Translations under genes and position numbers: made by a program
In this document: positions 31,714-34,203 of the stretch, one piece after another
Layout of the letters: each line of letters starts with the position of its first letter
Numbering within the stretch: position 1 is the first letter of the stretch
DNA from: Phycisphaerae bacterium
Lineage (GTDB): Bacteria > Planctomycetota > Phycisphaerae > Phycisphaerales > SM1A02
DNA: 34,203 nt
NCBI GenBank assembly: GCA_016873275.1
Contig: VGXO01000001.1
Span: forward strand, 125,678 to 159,880
Reading direction: 5' to 3'
Notes under the pieces: model-generated
Database searches by the model: none
What the model was told of the DNA's origin: nothing
The model's input: the letters and a program-made list of their open reading frames with translations, nothing else

Positions 31714-32646
31714 ATGCAGCGATCCATCCTGTCCGCGACCGTCCTTGTCCTCCTCGCCGCCGGGTCGTCCTCCGCGCTCGACCGCGGCGGCTCGACGGAG
31801 AACCCGAAGCAGAGCCCGAAGGATGCGCGAGCGGTCGCCTCCACCGAGGTCGACTCCAAGAGCGAGCGCCGCATGCCCGGCGAGGACGAGCACGGGGACG
31901 CGATCCGGATGGTCGGCAGCACCGGCGCCGGTCCGTCGGCGTGCCCGAACCCCGGCGCGAACCCGATCACCGGCAACTCGGACCCGAGCGTCGCCACGAG
32001 CGGCATCGCCTGCGCCAGCGGCGGCATCAGCACCCCGAACTCCTACGCGCGAGTGTTCACGCAGGAGCAGCTCGGTCCCGACTACACGATCAACTGCGTG
32101 AACTTCGGGATGGTCAACTCCGGCTCGGCGATCCAGGCGATCCTCGGGGTCTACATCGACCCGACCGGCGGCGCGCCCTCGGTCAGCGAGCTCTCGCTGA
32201 TCGCCTCCTACACCTTGGAGGTGCCCACCGGCGAGTCGCAGCTCCTCACCGCGACGTTCGATCCCTTCTGCGTGCAGCTCGCCGGGAGCGAGACGCTCGT
32301 CGTGGTGGTCGACTACGGGGCGAGTTCCGACGGCTTCTGCTCCTTCGCCGGCGGGACCGGCGCGGTGAGCCCGACCTACATCCGTGCAGCCGCCTGCGGC
32401 GTGAGCAACTTCGTGAACCTCGCGGCGCTGGGCTTCGCGAACTACCACTGGTTCGTCGAGCTCTCCGGCGACTTCGGCTGCGAGGACGGGATCGTGGGCG
32501 ACCTCAACCTCGACGGCATCGTGGATGGCGCCGACCTCTCGATCCTGCTCGGTGCCTGGGGCACCGCGGATCCGATCGCCGACCTCAGCGGCGACGGCAA
32601 CGTGGATGGCGCCGACCTCTCGATCCTGCTCGGCAACTGGTCCTGA
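31714..32646 (+). CDS. Secreted protein with C-terminal dockerin-like repeats
   Basis: The protein has 310 residues. A signal peptide (about 1-21) is followed by a charged linker (about 22-65, rich in Lys, Glu, Asp and Ser) and a beta-rich body (about 70-255) with scattered cysteines. Its segments, such as SYARVFTQEQL, LGVYIDPTGGAPS and ETLVVVVDYGASSDGF, resemble jelly-roll domains of secreted planctomycete proteins. The final 49 residues hold two dockerin-like loops, D-L-N-L-D-G-I-V-D-G-A-D-L and D-L-S-G-D-G-N-V-D-G-A-D-L, 27 residues apart. The two loops share an identical 33-bp stretch (32520-32552 and 32601-32633). The likely location is outside the cell. No enzyme family is recognised. 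Confidence 0.83.
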   Translation: MQRSILSATVLVLLAAGSSSALDRGGSTENPKQSPKDARAVASTEVDSKSERRMPGEDEHGDAIRMVGSTGAGPSACPNPGANPITGNSDPSVATSGIACASGGISTPNSYARVFTQEQLGPDYTINCVNFGMVNSGSAIQAILGVYIDPTGGAPSVSELSLIASYTLEVPTGESQLLTATFDPFCVQLAGSETLVVVVDYGASSDGFCSFAGGTGAVSPTYIRAAACGVSNFVNLAALGFANYHWFVELSGDFGCEDGIVGDLNLDGIVDGADLSILLGAWGTADPIADLSGDGNVDGADLSILLGNWS

Positions 32647-32916
32647 ACCGGTCCTCGATCGGCTGATCCCGGCACCTTCGGCGGTCCCACGGTCTCCCCG
32701 CGGGACCGCCTGAGTTCGTGGTGGGATCGAGGCGTGGCGGATCCGACCGTGGGTCGGCGGCGGATCCTTGCCGCGGCGTGGTTCGCCGGAACATTGGGGG
32801 CGTCCCGGCGGACCTGCCGAGGTAGTCTTCTCCTTAGGCGTCGATTGGACCGAGAGGGTCACCGGCGTCCGTCGTGGTCCGTCGAGGCGCGACCCCGCGC
32901 CTCCGAGGAGTGCCTC

Positions 32917-33921
32917 ATGGATTCGAACCGGCTGGACTCGAACCGTCCCCGATCCGGCGCCATCCGCGGCTTCACGCTGACGGAGCTCCTCGTCGTCATC
33001 ACGATCGTCGTGATCGTGGTGGCGCTGACGCTCGCCGGGCTCGGCAAGGTGGTGGACCTGACCCGCACCATGCGCTGCATGGGGCACCAGCGGCAGCTCG
33101 CGGTCGGCTGGAACACCTACGCCACCGACAACAAGGGTCGCCTCGTGAGCCCGCGGACCGATCCCTTCGGCACCGCGACCATCACCACCTCCTGCGGCAG
33201 CGTGTCGCCGAGCTCGGTCGAGCCCTACTCCGCGAACGTCAACATCCAGAACCAGTGCTGGGTGAAGAGCTGGGGCACCAACATGAACGGCAACGGCACC
33301 GAGAAGCGCGAGGCGGTCGAGACGGGGAAGATGTATCCCTACGTCGGCGACCTCACCGTCTACCGCTCGCCGAACGATCCGAGCGCGACGACCGATCCGG
33401 ACCTCCTCCAGCCCGCGGGCACCCCGAAGCGCCGGATCCGCAGCTATGCCCTCAACGCGTTCCTCGGCGGCAACGTGCCGGACGACCTCGGCGACTACGG
33501 GAGCTGGCCCTGCAACTTCAACTCCTGCGCGTCGGGGCTTGGGTTCAACGTGCGGAGCTTCGAGACGCTGACCCTCTCGCAGGTGCCGAATCCGGCGGAG
33601 ACCTTCCTCTCGATCGTCGAGGACGACGGCGTGGGCTACAACAACCAGGGCTGGGTCATCGACCCGCTGAAGCCCCGGTGGATCGACTGGCCGGCGTTCT
33701 GGCGGCCGGACGCCATCACCATGGCGAACGCCGACGGCTCGACCGAGTACTACGGGCTCGCCGACGAGTCGATCGTGGGGCTCATCGAGACCTTCGGTCA
33801 CAACTACACCCAGACGCCGAACACCCTCTGCGCGTGGAGCCAGCCGACGATCCAGGGGCTCCGGCAGGACTGGTGGTTCTTCCGCGAGAAGCTGCTGCCC
33901 GGGATCATCCCGTCGCCGTGA
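32917..33921 (+). CDS. Type II pseudopilin-like protein (prepilin N-terminal methylation domain)
   Basis: The protein has 334 residues. A basic leader ends at G18, followed by the type IV prepilin motif F-T-L-T-E with Glu at +5 and a hydrophobic helix (about 19-45). Prepilin peptidase would cut after G18 and methylate Phe19. The C-terminal region has the layout of the planctomycete H-x9-DG family (RQLAVGWNTYATDNKGRL, then YPYVGDLTVYRSPND). The closing motif is degenerate: I-T-M-A-N-A-D-G-S-T has no leading His at the usual place. These proteins occur in large numbers in planctomycetes and are of unknown function, perhaps in secretion or surface assembly. GAGGAG about 8 nt before the ATG is a good ribosome-binding site. 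No pilus or secretion gene is adjacent; the preceding 270 bp hold no recognised gene. Confidence 0.88.
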   Translation: MDSNRLDSNRPRSGAIRGFTLTELLVVITIVVIVVALTLAGLGKVVDLTRTMRCMGHQRQLAVGWNTYATDNKGRLVSPRTDPFGTATITTSCGSVSPSSVEPYSANVNIQNQCWVKSWGTNMNGNGTEKREAVETGKMYPYVGDLTVYRSPNDPSATTDPDLLQPAGTPKRRIRSYALNAFLGGNVPDDLGDYGSWPCNFNSCASGLGFNVRSFETLTLSQVPNPAETFLSIVEDDGVGYNNQGWVIDPLKPRWIDWPAFWRPDAITMANADGSTEYYGLADESIVGLIETFGHNYTQTPNTLCAWSQPTIQGLRQDWWFFREKLLPGIIPSP

Positions 33922-33937
33922 GCGAGGGGAGGCGGCA

Positions 33938-34089
33938 GCCTTCCGTCGTCATGGGACTTCGGATCGGTGGACGTGGACCCGGTGGTGGTGTTCGTCGGTG
34001 GACGTGGACCCGGTGGTGGTGTTCGTCGGTGGACGTGGACCCGGTGGACCCGGTGGACCCAGTAGACAACTGGGTGGGCGAAGCGCTGC
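33938..34089 (+). repeat. Copy 2 of the interspersed repeat element
   Basis: It starts 17 bp after the pseudopilin stop. It contains GCCTTCCGTCGTCATGGGAC, TTCGGATCGG, a block built from GTGGACCCG-like units, CAACTGGGT and GGGCGAAGCGCTGC, the same modules and order as copy 1 read on the minus strand. It differs by an internal 31-bp duplication. Confidence 0.88.
33965..34026 (+). repeat. Two perfect 31-bp tandem units inside repeat copy 2
   Basis: Bases 33965-33995 and 33996-34026 are identical (31 bp each); a third unit begins at 34027 but diverges after the GTGGACCCGGTGG part. Copy 1 lacks this expansion. Confidence 0.9.
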
Positions 34090-34142
34090 GGTGACGGGCG
34101 GATGCCTGACGAAGCACGGGCTGCCGGGGTCGCGGACACCTT

Positions 34143-34203
34143 CCGTAGCACACGCTCGCGCGGCGGGCGCCTTCCGTCGTCATGGGACTTCGGATCGGTG
34201 GAC
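34143..34203 (+). repeat. Copy 3 of the interspersed repeat element (cut by window end)
   Basis: CCGTAGCACACGCTCGCG, then GCGGCGGGCGCCTTCCGTCG and TCATGGGACTTCGG match copy 1 (minus strand, 15442 leftwards) almost base for base. It starts 53 bp after copy 2 and the same point in the two copies is 231 bp apart, so the element is arranged in tandem here and probably continues beyond the window. Confidence 0.85.

Noticed and set aside
33938-34203. Possible CRISPR array because of 31-bp tandem units
   Set aside because: The units are directly adjacent with no unique spacers, and no cas gene is present.

Overview
The window is very GC-rich bacterial DNA, with G or C at most third codon positions and few clear Shine-Dalgarno sites. 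It looks like a member of the Planctomycetota, probably class Phycisphaerae. The main reasons are five secreted proteins that end in dockerin-like DLNGDG/VDGADLSILL repeats, a lone H-x9-DG-style prepilin-like protein, and GAP1-type GTPase-associated proteins of a kind I associate with planctomycetes. No rRNA, tRNA, CRISPR array, transposase or phage gene was recognised.

Region 1 (1-12,788) is the most unusual part. A rightward operon encodes the C-terminal end of a GTPase-like membrane protein, a GAP1-N-like membrane protein, and a 1,083-residue lipoprotein that carries a von Willebrand A (vWA) domain on a roughly 650-residue low-complexity tether. A leftward operon meets it tail to tail 16 bp away. 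Its genes, in transcription order, encode a stand-alone zinc ribbon, a tail-anchored GAP1-N protein, a 995-residue single-pass helical protein, a MotA/TolQ/ExbB channel and two different ExbD/TolR-like coiled-coil proteins. Most junctions are ATGA overlaps. I read the two operons as one envelope-spanning machine: NTP sensing in the cytoplasm, an ion-driven stator in the membrane and a vWA effector or anchor outside. This is the best candidate for an undescribed system in the window.

Region 2 (12,866-21,637) holds a penicillin-acylase-family Ntn hydrolase, an orphan nuoA, and four secreted proteins with C-terminal dockerin-like repeats: a beta-rich protein, a Cys-rich protein and two VCBS/FG-GAP proteins. 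An interspersed repeat element lies between the acylase and nuoA, and further copies sit at the right end of the window.

Region 3 (21,695-26,266) is a leftward kynurenine-pathway operon with overlapping genes: ACMS decarboxylase, kynureninase, kynurenine 3-monooxygenase and kynurenine formamidase. Tryptophan dioxygenase and 3-hydroxyanthranilate dioxygenase are not in the window. A DUF2141 lipoprotein gene is divergent from it.

Region 4 (26,399-34,203) contains a BrnT toxin with an overlapping non-BrnA partner and a YbaY-type lipoprotein. A gamma-glutamyltransferase follows, divergent from a RibBA homologue whose GTP cyclohydrolase half has lost its zinc cysteines. The region ends with a dockerin-tailed secreted protein, a type II pseudopilin-like protein and more copies of the repeat element. 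An identical TAGGTT -10-like box lies 50-90 bp upstream of three of the dockerin-protein genes, with a good -35 match for two of them.
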